A DNA stretch of 14,889 nt from Clostridiales bacterium (GTDB taxonomy: Bacteria; Bacillota; Clostridia; Oscillospirales; Oscillospiraceae). A program made the translations under genes and the position numbers. The stretch spans positions 1 to 14,889 of the forward strand of contig DYCR01000035.1 of the NCBI GenBank assembly GCA_019418025.1. Direction: 5' to 3'. A model generated the notes under the pieces. It saw nothing but the letters and a program-made list of their open reading frames with translations. It was not told the DNA's origin and did not search any database. This document shows, one piece after another, positions 6,005-13,504 of this stretch (positions are counted from its first letter, which is position 1; each line of letters starts with the position of its first letter).

Positions 6005-7861
6005 ATGTCTAAGCTTTGGAAAAACAAATCCAAGCGACTGCTGACGATTTCAGTCGCATTAATGCTTATCAGTATGATTGTAGCGGGTGTGCTTCAGACC
6101 AATTTTGGCAGGGTAACTGTGAAGGATATCCGTACGGAGACGGATGCAGGTTTAACACTCAGCGGGCTGCTTTATGTCCCTGACACGGCAACTGTGGAAA
6201 ATCCTGCACCTGCAGTTGTCGTAGTTCATGGGTGGTGGAAAACACGTGAAAGTCAGGCTTCCACTTCTCTAGAACTGGCCCGCCGTGGCTTTGTTGTATT
6301 CAATATTGATATGTACGGTCATGGTAACTCTTCTGAGCAAAAATTCAATTTTGTGGATTCCTATAACGCCTTGGAAATGCTTTCGAAACTTCCATACGTT
6401 GACAGTGAGCGTCTGGGCATCACAGGTCATTCCATGGGCGGTAAGTGCTGTAACAGTGTCACTCAGTGGGCTAATCAGGGTGGCTCTGTGGATGTTGCTG
6501 CCATGGTTATTGCAGGTACCGACCCTGTTTACCAGGATGAAAACGGCAATTGGGTTAACATTTACGGAAATCGTGATGTGTGTTTAATTGCAGCTCGTTA
6601 TGATGATTTTGAGTATCATGGCTCTGAGATTCACGGACCGTGGTACAATGCCCCCCGTGATTATGCGTCAACAGATCGTGCCAAATCTTTTGTAAACTAT
6701 GGAGCTGCACCTGAAGATTGTACTGAGGATGTAGTTGTAGGTAAGATGTACGAAAAAGAAATTGATGGCAAGACTGCTCATCGTGTTCTCTACACACCTT
6801 CCCAGATCCATTCCTGGTTTGTGCTGTCTCCCGAGTCCACTGGATATACTGTCGGATTTCTGCAGGATACACTGGATGCCCCAAATCCTATCGATCCATC
6901 CAATCAGTTGGGCTTCATTAAGGAATTATTTACAGCTTTGGGACTTGTAGGAATGTTCATGTTCATCGTAAGCTTTGTCTATGTTATGGTGGACACGGAA
7001 CCTTTTGCGTGCCTGAAGGCCAGAGAAACAGTCAAGCCGTTGCCGAAACCAAAAGGTGCTGGTTGGGCATGGTTCTGGGGCGGTATTGCAGTTACAGGTC
7101 TTGTATCCTGTATCAGTCTGTTCCCCATTGCCACGCTGATTCTAGATGCCAAGGTCAATCCATTGCTGCCTGTCGGTCAGGCCAGAGCACTGGGCTGGTG
7201 GGGAGCTCTCAGCGGTGCAGTTACTCTGCTCATGTCCTTTATGGGCTACCATTTCTACAGCAAGAAGCACGGTGTGGACCTCAGGGAGCGTGGTGTCATC
7301 ATGCCTAAGGGGACAATTGGAAAGACGATCCTTCTTGGTGTAGTCACAGTAGTCGCTGCCTATAGCTTCGTTTATATTGCGGACTATTTTTTCAAGGTCG
7401 ACTTCCGTTTCTGGACCTTTGCGGCCCGTGCATTTGGCCCCAGCAAAGCAATGTATGTGCTGGCAGCGTTGCCTCTGTTCCTCATGTATTACATTCCTAA
7501 CTCCATTGCTACAAACTGTTTCCGCTATAATGAGTTGGGTCGCAAGGAGTGGGTCAATACTGCAGTGGTTGCACTTACCAATGCAATTGGCGTCATTGTA
7601 TTACTGGCTATTCAGTATGGGACCTTTATAATTACCGGTTTTTCTATGTGGCACGCAAGTGGTGCCATCAAGTCTGCGATTGGATGGACCTACGCAATTG
7701 TTGTGATCTTGATCTTGGCGCCGATCGTAGCACGCAAGATCTACAAGAGGACCAATAATCCTTACCTGGCAGGTATCATCAACGGTGCAATGGTGGCCAT
7801 TATCAGTACAACCAGTACAACCTCTGTTCTGATGACACTCAGCGGATATATCCCCGGCTGA
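6005..7861 (+). CDS. membrane-anchored alpha/beta hydrolase with C-terminal multi-helix membrane domain
   Basis: A 618-residue protein with a strong start signal (AGGAGG, 5993-5998, six bases before the ATG). Residues 12-30 form a membrane anchor or uncleaved signal. Residues about 40-290 are a serine alpha/beta hydrolase domain: the oxyanion stretch VVVHGWW, the nucleophile elbow GHSMGG with Ser143, a likely catalytic Asp near 199-200 (ARYDD), and His269 in IHSWF. About eight hydrophobic helices follow at roughly 309-330, 353-380, 396-418, 438-463, 482-505, 517-548, 559-578 and 588-615. The arrangement suggests an extracytoplasmic hydrolase tethered to a polytopic membrane domain acting on an ester, amide or lipid-like substrate. 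The substrate cannot be read from the sequence. It lies upstream of the racemase gene on the same strand but is separated from it by a hairpin, so co-transcription is uncertain. Confidence 0.8.
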   Translation: MSKLWKNKSKRLLTISVALMLISMIVAGVLQTNFGRVTVKDIRTETDAGLTLSGLLYVPDTATVENPAPAVVVVHGWWKTRESQASTSLELARRGFVVFNIDMYGHGNSSEQKFNFVDSYNALEMLSKLPYVDSERLGITGHSMGGKCCNSVTQWANQGGSVDVAAMVIAGTDPVYQDENGNWVNIYGNRDVCLIAARYDDFEYHGSEIHGPWYNAPRDYASTDRAKSFVNYGAAPEDCTEDVVVGKMYEKEIDGKTAHRVLYTPSQIHSWFVLSPESTGYTVGFLQDTLDAPNPIDPSNQLGFIKELFTALGLVGMFMFIVSFVYVMVDTEPFACLKARETVKPLPKPKGAGWAWFWGGIAVTGLVSCISLFPIATLILDAKVNPLLPVGQARALGWWGALSGAVTLLMSFMGYHFYSKKHGVDLRERGVIMPKGTIGKTILLGVVTVVAAYSFVYIADYFFKVDFRFWTFAARAFGPSKAMYVLAALPLFLMYYIPNSIATNCFRYNELGRKEWVNTAVVALTNAIGVIVLLAIQYGTFIITGFSMWHASGAIKSAIGWTYAIVVILILAPIVARKIYKRTNNPYLAGIINGAMVAIISTTSTTSVLMTLSGYIPG

Positions 7862-7947
7862 TCATAATTTTATTCCATGATGCACTTACCCGAAATAGTT
7901 TTGGTAATTACGTGAAAATAATTTGGGATCGTCATTCAGATATTTAC

Positions 7948-7973
7948 GACAGCCTCCGTTTCCGGAGGCTGTC
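7948..7973 (+). terminator. hairpin after the hydrolase gene
   Basis: A perfect 11-bp GC-rich stem GACAGCCTCCG/CGGAGGCTGTC (7948-7958 with 7963-7973) with a four-base loop, 86 bases after the stop. The following AGTCCTTGTG is a poor T-tract, so termination may be partial and allow read-through into larA. Confidence 0.65.
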
Positions 7974-7978
7974 AGTCC

Positions 7979-8007
7979 TTGTGCTGCAGGGTAAAAAAGA
8001 GTAAAAT
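7979..8007 (+). promoter_or_regulatory. possible weak larA promoter
   Basis: TTGTGC (7979-7984) and TAAAAT (8002-8007) are spaced 17 bases apart, directly after the hairpin. The -35 matches only its TTG. If used, transcription would begin near 8014 with a short leader carrying GGAGG (8036-8040) before the ATG at 8048. Confidence 0.35.
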
Positions 8008-8047
8008 AGTAGCCAAAACAGACATCTTATAAGTTGGAGGAACCTTT

Positions 8048-9322
8048 ATGAACCTTTCCTTTCCTTATGGCAAAACAAAAATAGACTACAAAATTCAGGA
8101 TGATAGAATCTGCGGTGTTCTCCGCAGTCGACTGGACGAATATGATCCCGGAAAGACTCAGCAGCAATTGGTGCAGGAGGCTATGGAACATCCGATTGCC
8201 AGTTTATCCTTATATGAACTGGCAAAGGGCAAGAAAAAAGTAGTCCTGATTGCCAGTGATCACACCCGACCTGTACCCAGCAAACTGATTGTTCCCCTTA
8301 TGCTGAAGGAAATCCGTAGAGCAAGTCCTGATGCCGATATTACAATTTTGATAGCAACCGGCTGTCACCGGGCAACCAGGACTGAAGAATTGGCAGAAAA
8401 ATTTGGACCGGATATTATGGGTCGTGAAAAAATAGTCATCCATGACTGTGAAGATAAGAGCAATATGGTGGAAATTGACACGCTCCCATCTGGTGGAAAG
8501 CTTCAGTTGAATCGCTTGGCGGTGGAAGCGGACCTTCTGGTGAGTGAAGGTTTCATAGAACCGCATTTTTTCGCAGGGTTTTCCGGTGGACGTAAGAGTG
8601 TTCTGCCAGGTATTGCATCCCGTATGTGTGTTCATTATAACCATAACAGCGGGTTTATGGATGATCCTAATTCACGTACCGGTGTTTTGGATGGGAATTT
8701 GATCCATCGGGATATGCTGTATGCAGCAAAAAAAGTCGGTCTTGCCTATATTGTCAATACAGTGTTGAATTCCCATAATAAAGTTATTGCCTGTTTTGCT
8801 GGAGATTACGAAAAAGCCCATCGAGCGGGTGCTGAATTTGTGTCGGAAAAGTCTGCCTGTGATGCAGTGATGTCAGATGTTGTTGTTACTACCAATAACG
8901 GATATCCTCTGGATCAGAATATTTACCAGATGGTCAAAGGAATTTCCGCTGCAGAAACAACCTGCCGGGATGGTGGGGTTATTATTGCACTCGGGAAATG
9001 CAGGGATGGTGTTGGCGGGGACGGTTTTCTGGAAATGTTTCGCAGCTGCACAAGTATAGAGGATTTGCTGCGTCAGTTCCGGGCAACACCGCCAGAAAAG
9101 ACGAAAGTTGACCAATGGCAGGCACACATTCTGGCTCGTGTTCTTGAGAAACATACTGTGATCCTTGTGAGCGATGCAGATGATGAGACGGTCCGACAGC
9201 TTCATATGATCCCTGCGCACACGCTCCAGGAAGCAATGGTAATGGCCGAGGAGATTCTAGGCAATGAACACTGTTCTGTAGTGGCGATCCCAGAAGGTAT
9301 TTCTGTTATTATCCATAAATAA
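8048..9322 (+). CDS. larA: LarA-family nickel-pincer 2-hydroxyacid racemase/epimerase
   Basis: A 424-residue cytoplasmic enzyme of the lactate racemase family (DUF2088 / LarA). The family uses a nickel-pincer nucleotide to move hydride and racemise or epimerise 2-hydroxyacids. Key residues sit exactly one position before their Lactobacillus plantarum LarA counterparts: His107 in GCHRAT (His108), His173 in EPHFFAGFSGGRK (His174), Lys183 in the same motif (Lys184, the pincer attachment residue) and His199 in HYNHNS (His200). The HTRP motif near residue 75 is also present. The residue pattern argues for an active holoenzyme. LarA relatives act on lactate, malate, 2-hydroxyglutarate, phenyllactate and gluconate, so lactate should not be assumed; the neighbouring glycerate kinase suggests glycerate or a related acid. 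The cofactor makers LarB, LarC and LarE are not in this window. GGAGG lies seven bases before the ATG. Confidence 0.9.
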   Translation: MNLSFPYGKTKIDYKIQDDRICGVLRSRLDEYDPGKTQQQLVQEAMEHPIASLSLYELAKGKKKVVLIASDHTRPVPSKLIVPLMLKEIRRASPDADITILIATGCHRATRTEELAEKFGPDIMGREKIVIHDCEDKSNMVEIDTLPSGGKLQLNRLAVEADLLVSEGFIEPHFFAGFSGGRKSVLPGIASRMCVHYNHNSGFMDDPNSRTGVLDGNLIHRDMLYAAKKVGLAYIVNTVLNSHNKVIACFAGDYEKAHRAGAEFVSEKSACDAVMSDVVVTTNNGYPLDQNIYQMVKGISAAETTCRDGGVIIALGKCRDGVGGDGFLEMFRSCTSIEDLLRQFRATPPEKTKVDQWQAHILARVLEKHTVILVSDADDETVRQLHMIPAHTLQEAMVMAEEILGNEHCSVVAIPEGISVIIHK

Positions 9323-9347
9323 TAAGGGTAAACTTTAAAATTCTCTT

Positions 9348-9376
9348 TTATGAATGACCTTGGTATGTGATATAGT
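9348..9376 (+). promoter_or_regulatory. possible promoter of the regulator-kinase pair
   Basis: TTATGA (9348-9353) and TATAGT (9371-9376) are 17 bases apart, with a TGA directly before the -10 (extended -10). It lies in the 75-base gap after larA and would start transcription about 15 bases before the regulator's start codon, so the regulator can probably be expressed independently of larA. Confidence 0.45.
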
Positions 9377-9397
9377 GTAAAAAGCGAGGTGATTTTT

Positions 9398-10570
9398 GTG
9401 CATTATGATTCTATTTCCAGTGAAATAGCCGCTAGAATCGTTAGTTCATTAAAAGATTCTATTCAGTATGATATTACATTTATTGATACCAAGGGAACGA
9501 TCATCGCATGTACAGATCCGATTCGTGTAGGAAAGGTGCATGGTGGTGCTGTAGATATGCTTGCGAATGATATGCAGACATTGGTAGTAGTTGATGATAC
9601 TTCCTATCCAGGATCACGCAGTGGTATCAATATGCGTCTGTCTCTTAATGGAAGAACGATAGGGATTGTAGGTATCACCGGAATACCGGATGAAGTTGCA
9701 AGATATGGTGATGTAATTCGTAGAATGACAGAATTGATGCTTCTAAAGGAGCAGCATGACAGGCAAATGTTGCAGCAGAGCTTTGATATCAACCGTTTTC
9801 TAAGTCGGTGGGTTCAGGAAACAGTACCATTAAACGATGAATTCCTGCTGACTGGATTGAAACTGGGAATTGATGTTACAGTAATGCGCCGTGTAGTTAT
9901 CGCCCAACAGGATCCCAGAGAATCAAGAGGCAATACATCGCTGCATGGGTCTTGCTCGGAAACAAAGCATTTCATAAACCAGCTTTTGCAGAAAGCATTG
10001 GGGGAAGATTTCCGGAATCTATATTATTTTGACGGGTCTATGCTTATTATGCTCCTGAAGGAAGAGAATGAAGATGCACTGTGTCGTTTTTTGATGAGTT
10101 TCCGCCAGGAGGTCCTTGAAAATACCAATATCACTCTCTGTTTCAGCTGTGATAATGTGTCGTCTTCCAAATGGGATGTCCGCAACGCCTATCAACGAGC
10201 TTTGCAGACGATGCGAGAAAGGCGGCCAATGGAGCCGATCAGTATTTATAAAAATTTATGTGCTGCACAGCTTTTACGATATGTGCCAAAGGATATCCGT
10301 CGCAAGTATATATCGAAAATTTTTCCCGGGCAGACAGCGCAGCAGATCGGAGAATGGTGTAGGCTTATCGATTTTGTACTGGATAATAATGGATCTATCA
10401 ATGCCATAGCGGAACAATTGTATATTCACAAAAATACGGTACAGTACAGGATCAAGAAACTGGAAAATATTTCTGGCTTGGACTGCCGATCTGCCCACGA
10501 TATTCCAGCATTATATATTGCAAAAGTGCTGTGGGAACAACAGAATGATGAATCCGATGATATTAAATGA
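9398..10570 (+). CDS. CdaR/PucR-type sugar-diacid regulator
   Basis: A DNA-binding transcription factor of about 390 residues. The N-terminal 130 residues match the putative sugar diacid recognition domain (starting SEIAARIVSSL, with FIDTKGTIIACTDP and VGKVHGGA). A middle region (about 145-290) fits the degenerate GGDEF-like domain of these proteins. The C-terminal 60 residues are the PucR-type helix-turn-helix (NNGSINAIAEQLYIHKNTVQ, then YRIKKLE). In E. coli, CdaR activates glucarate, galactarate and glycerate genes in response to such acids, so this protein probably senses a hydroxyacid handled by its neighbours. I place the start at GTG 9398 because AGGTGA (9387-9392) lies five bases before it; a GTG at 9389 would add three residues but overlaps that ribosome binding site. 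The stop is 13 bases before the kinase ATG, so the two are probably co-transcribed. Confidence 0.88.
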   Translation: MHYDSISSEIAARIVSSLKDSIQYDITFIDTKGTIIACTDPIRVGKVHGGAVDMLANDMQTLVVVDDTSYPGSRSGINMRLSLNGRTIGIVGITGIPDEVARYGDVIRRMTELMLLKEQHDRQMLQQSFDINRFLSRWVQETVPLNDEFLLTGLKLGIDVTVMRRVVIAQQDPRESRGNTSLHGSCSETKHFINQLLQKALGEDFRNLYYFDGSMLIMLLKEENEDALCRFLMSFRQEVLENTNITLCFSCDNVSSSKWDVRNAYQRALQTMRERRPMEPISIYKNLCAAQLLRYVPKDIRRKYISKIFPGQTAQQIGEWCRLIDFVLDNNGSINAIAEQLYIHKNTVQYRIKKLENISGLDCRSAHDIPALYIAKVLWEQQNDESDDIK

Positions 10571-10583
10571 ATTGAGGTTTCTT

Positions 10584-11822
10584 ATGACTCTTAGATACGA
10601 AGCAAATTCCATTGTCAAGGCTGCCATTCATGCAGTTCTTCCGGATATAGCAGTAAAAAATTGTCTGGAGCATCGCAATCTTGGAGATGGTAGAATTGTA
10701 ATGGTAGCTGTAGGCAAAGGAGCCTGGAGAATGGCAAGTGCTGCAGTACAGACTCTTGGAAATCGGATTGAGCGGGGGGTTGTTGTAACAAAATATGACC
10801 ATGTTCAGGGAGAACTGCCGCGCATCCGTTGCTATGAGGCAGGGCATCCTATCCCGGATGAAAACAGTTTTATTGGGACGCAGGCTGCTATTGAAATGGT
10901 CAGCGGCCTGCAAAAAGAGGACACAGTTCTTTTTCTTCTGTCTGGAGGTGGCAGTGCGTTGTTTGAAAAACCTCTGATAGAGAAAGAAGAGCTGGAAAAA
11001 ATTACCGCTCAGCTTTTAGCTTGCGGAGCTGATATTGTAGAGATAAATACAATTCGGAAGCGGCTTAGTGCAGTGAAAGGCGGTAAATTTGCAAAAATCT
11101 GCAGCCCAGCTCATGTGGAATGTATCGTTCTTTCTGACGTTTTGGGCAATCGGATCGACACCATTGCTTCTGGACCTGTCTGTCCGGATGAATCAACTTG
11201 TCAGCAGGCTGCTGATATCGCAGAAAAGTATCATCTGGAAATGAGTGAAGAAGCGCAAAAATTAATTCGTGTAGAAACTCCCAAAAAAATTGCAAATGTT
11301 TCACTTCAGGTTATCGGAAGTGTTTCTGATCTGTGTGCGACAGCAGCCAATCAGTGCCGTGAGTTAGGTTATGATACGACAATCCTGACAGAATGCCTGA
11401 GCTGTGAAGCTAAGGATGCCGGTATTTTCCTTTCTAATATTGCCCAATATGCGGCTGGTTTAGGAAAGAAAATGGCTTTTATTGCAGGCGGTGAAACAGT
11501 AGTTCATCTGCGAGGAAAAGGAAAAGGCGGGCGAAATCAGGAACTTTCACTGGCAGCGGCCCCAGGAATCGCAGGACTTAACGATGTTGCTGTTTTCAGT
11601 GTGGGCAGTGACGGCACAGATGGTGTCACCGATGCAGCCGGTGGTTTTGTAGATGGTTGCACCATAGATAAACTGAAACAAAAAGGCATTTCAGTGTTCG
11701 AATGTCTGGAACAGAATGATTCCTATCATGCACTTCAGATGGCAGACGGTCTGATTATCACGGGAGCAACCGGAACAAATGTCAATGATATCTCGGTGGT
11801 TCTTGTGAATGGTCGGAAGTAA
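10584..11822 (+). CDS. class II glycerate 2-kinase (DUF4147/MOFRL)
   Basis: A 412-residue cytoplasmic kinase that phosphorylates D-glycerate to 2-phosphoglycerate, which enolase can take directly to PEP (family knowledge). The N-terminal DUF4147 domain shows VAVGKGAWRMA with Lys45 and the glycine-rich LLSGGGSALFE loop. The C-terminal MOFRL part carries GKGGRNQEL with Arg317 and then GSDGTDGVTDAAGG. Lys45 and Arg317 appear to match the essential Lys/Arg pair reported for the Thermotoga maritima enzyme (from memory). The family sits in the TtuD/GckA/GLYCTK group. The frame is open further upstream into the regulator gene (to 10518), but the ATG at 10584 has GAGG (10574-10577) six bases before it and begins MTLRYEANSIVKAA, the usual family start, so I choose it. 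No clear terminator follows. Confidence 0.9.
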   Translation: MTLRYEANSIVKAAIHAVLPDIAVKNCLEHRNLGDGRIVMVAVGKGAWRMASAAVQTLGNRIERGVVVTKYDHVQGELPRIRCYEAGHPIPDENSFIGTQAAIEMVSGLQKEDTVLFLLSGGGSALFEKPLIEKEELEKITAQLLACGADIVEINTIRKRLSAVKGGKFAKICSPAHVECIVLSDVLGNRIDTIASGPVCPDESTCQQAADIAEKYHLEMSEEAQKLIRVETPKKIANVSLQVIGSVSDLCATAANQCRELGYDTTILTECLSCEAKDAGIFLSNIAQYAAGLGKKMAFIAGGETVVHLRGKGKGGRNQELSLAAAPGIAGLNDVAVFSVGSDGTDGVTDAAGGFVDGCTIDKLKQKGISVFECLEQNDSYHALQMADGLIITGATGTNVNDISVVLVNGRK

Positions 11823-11987
11823 AATCAAAAATAATTGCCCGTTCGGGAGGCAGACTGCAAAATGCCGCTTGTGCGTACGCCGCCGGATAAATGCAGCCCG
11901 ACCGCAGTACGTTGTGCATGTGTTCCGCAGATATTGAGCATGGCGGCCGGGCGTATTGAGCACAACCGTCATGCAGGATTCTAATGC
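11823..11987 (-). repeat. IS21 terminal region with subterminal direct repeats
   Basis: Between the kinase and the istB remnant, the 9-mer TATTGAGCA occurs twice in direct orientation (11932-11940 and 11954-11962). IS21-family ends carry multiple short direct repeats near the terminus, bound by the transposase, so this is probably the istB-proximal end of the element. The exact outer boundary, expected near 11830, cannot be fixed by eye. Confidence 0.5.
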
Positions 11988-12329
11988 TTACTCTGCAATC
12001 GCAGCTTTCTTTCTCATAGAGTCGCCTTCAATTTTCACCGTGTGAGCGTTGTAAACGATCCGGTCACAGATGGTGTCTGCCATGGTGGGATCATAAAGAG
12101 AAGCGTGCCATTCGCTCACATCAAACCGGGAACAGAAGATGGTGGATGCGACCTTGTTTCTAGCCTCAATCAGTTCCAGCAGGTCCCGGGCTTCGCTTTC
12201 TTTCAAGGAGTAGAGCAGCCATTCATCCAGAATCAGCAGACTGACCTTTTCGTATTCCTTCATGACCTCCCGGTAGGTACCGGCTCCTCTTGCAATGGCA
12301 ATTTCCGCCAGAAGATCCGGAAGCCACAT
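11988..12329 (-). pseudogene. istB: IS21 IstB ATPase, N-terminally truncated
   Basis: About 113 residues of the C-terminal half of IstB, the AAA+ helper of IS21 transposition. MWLPDLLAEIAIARGAGTY, the Walker B-like LLILDEWLL, and STIFCSRFDV then ICDRIVYNAH are characteristic. The N-terminal half with the Walker A GxGKT loop is absent; upstream DNA changes to an unrelated transposase fragment at about 12330-12353. Intact IstB is roughly 240-260 residues. Non-functional. Confidence 0.85.
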
Positions 12330-12350
12330 TGTAGGTTTGTCAATGATGTG

Positions 12351-12743
12351 TTACACCCCCTTTTCGTAAGATTTTGGGATATATTTGGGGATGGGCAGCT
12401 TCATGGACCTTCTGCTCATACAGCATAGGGGCTTGTACAATCCAGAGATGATTCGGGTGTATCCACGTTGACGCAGCTTTACCCAGAACACCCCCTCATA
12501 AGGGTTCCTAAGACGCATATCCTCGACCAGTTTGATCTCGGCCTCTGTGTGCCGGTTGGGGTGGCTGTGAGGGCGGCGAGAACACTCTGCAAGAGATTGC
12601 AGGGTGCCGTCATACCACTTGCGCCAACGGTAGATATACTGTCTGGTGGTTTTATAGTAGATTGCAGTCTTTGTGACACCATTTTTTAAGGAATATTCAA
12701 TTACTGCTTGCCTAAAGCGCATATCTTGTATTATCTTACTCAT
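12351..12743 (-). pseudogene. IS481-like DDE transposase, helix-turn-helix part only
   Basis: A 130-residue fragment with two helix-turn-helix units (KNGVTKTAIYYKTTRQYIYR and AEIKLVEDMRLRN) followed by FWVKLRQRGYTRIISGLY, the N-terminal DNA-binding part of an IS481-like transposase common in Clostridia. Sequence after GLY is disturbed (CCMSRRSMKLP replaces the usual stretch), and the reading ends at KSYEKGV, before the DDE integrase core. The catalytic domain is absent. The fragment lies inside the IS21 remnant on the same strand and happens to be in frame with the istB remnant across its TAA. Confidence 0.7.
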
Positions 12744-12779
12744 AAAAGAAATTATAAAATCTTATAATTTGATGTTGAA

Positions 12780-12974
12780 GTGGAGTACTATAGTTATTAT
12801 ATGTTGCTTACCCATTATAGTTGCCTTAGAACTATAGAGGTTGGTATTGGTGTTATTGGTTCTATTTTAGTTCCAAGTTTGCTTATACTGGGAGTTTATC
12901 TACCAATTGCATACCATACGTTTGGAAAACGCTGGAGAGAGTTTCATAGGAGTTTTGTCAAGGACGGCATGTAA
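12780..12974 (+). pseudogene. small membrane-protein fragment, unidentified
   Basis: A GTG-initiated frame of 64 residues on the + strand, with one clear membrane helix (about 24-46, GVIGSILVPSLLILGVYLPI) followed by a basic KRWREF end. The helix-plus-basic-tail shape resembles the last helix of an ABC-transporter permease, but I cannot assign a family. There is no good ribosome binding site. The last 20 or so bases are antisense istA DNA, so the 3' end is a junction. It is probably a captured gene fragment between the two transposase remnants. Confidence 0.3.
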
Positions 12975-13136
12975 TTGCGCCTTGTATGGGCCCAGCTTGG
13001 AGCCCTTGTGAGATCCTTTCAGCCCATGAACCTGCACCGGCTGTTCCATGTACTTCTTTGCAGTATTCTTTGAGATACCCAATTCTTTGCTGATTGCATA
13101 TGCGCTCTTGCCTTTTGCAGCAGAATCCTTTATCAT
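12957..13136 (-). pseudogene. istA: IS21 IstA transposase, N-terminal fragment
   Basis: The first 60 residues of an IS21 transposase: MIKDSAAKGKSAYAISKEL, then GISKNTAKKYM (helix-turn-helix) and KAQLHAVLD. After about 12957 the homology stops and unrelated residues follow to a stop at 12900. IstA is normally about 400-500 residues, so more than 85% is lost, including the DDE catalytic domain. A GGAG lies upstream on the - strand near 13148-13153. Confidence 0.75.
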
Positions 13137-13244
13137 AAGTATTAGCCCACTCCTAATCGTTCGGCTTATCTCCCTTCAAGTATTTGACACACTGAAAGGA
13201 TAGCCGTTTATTAGGCGTGGGTCAATTTCTTCCCGGCCGCCGTA

Positions 13245-13400
13245 GGGCAATTATACCTCGGCCGTGACACAGGCATTGTTCAGAAAGTTGAAGGCGGCAG
13301 AGTATATACCGTAGAAGGTGACTCCGGGGATAGCTACTGCATCAATTCCTATCCAGTTGGACATTATGAAATCCTCGGATATGAAGTTCCGGCCTATTAA
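13245..13400 (+). pseudogene. CHAP-domain amidase/endopeptidase C-terminal fragment
   Basis: A 51-codon + strand stretch ending at TAA 13398-13400 reads TGIVQKVEGGRVYTVEGDSG, then NSYPVGHYEILGYEVPAY. This is the C-terminal end of a CHAP (NlpC/P60-like) peptidoglycan hydrolase, as found in phage endolysins and conjugative elements. The catalytic Cys half is missing and no start codon or ribosome binding site remains. The His region of the domain would be expected at the GRDTGIV segment, where Asp-His-(Val/Thr)-Gly is normal, so the His also appears lost. Confidence 0.6.
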
Positions 13401-13407
13401 AGCAAAA

Positions 13408-13431
13408 GTGCCACCCAATTATGGGTGGCAC
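13408..13431. terminator. 9-bp perfect hairpin after the CHAP fragment
   Basis: GTGCCACCC/GGGTGGCAC (13408-13416 with 13423-13431) around AATTAT, eight bases after the CHAP stop. On the + strand no T-tract follows; on the - strand TTTTGCTTT follows, so it would work better as a terminator for minus-strand transcription coming from the IS3 remnant side. Confidence 0.5.
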
Positions 13432-13504
13432 CTCGTACATAAGCAAATGTGTTGCCTACATGATACAATAAATGTAGTATCAAGCATACATGTAACACCA
13501 CTAT

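Larger units (their letters stand above)
11830..13200 (-). mobile_element. IS21-family remnant with its middle replaced
   Basis: The start of istA and the end of istB are present in the right order and orientation, with IS21-like subterminal repeats at the istB end. The roughly 1.6 kb expected between them (istA catalytic domain and istB Walker A half) is replaced by about 600 bases of IS481-like transposase and membrane-protein fragment. Boundaries are approximate. Confidence 0.65.

Noticed and set aside
8210..8644. Minus-strand frame of 144 codons inside larA
   Set aside because: Antisense of a fully supported LarA coding region; Cys/His/Asn-rich without motifs.
10518..10583. Upstream extension of the glycerate kinase start into the regulator gene
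   Set aside because: The extension lies wholly within regulator coding sequence except for the last bases, has no ribosome binding site, and adds residues not typical of the family; the ATG at 10584 has GAGG at six bases.
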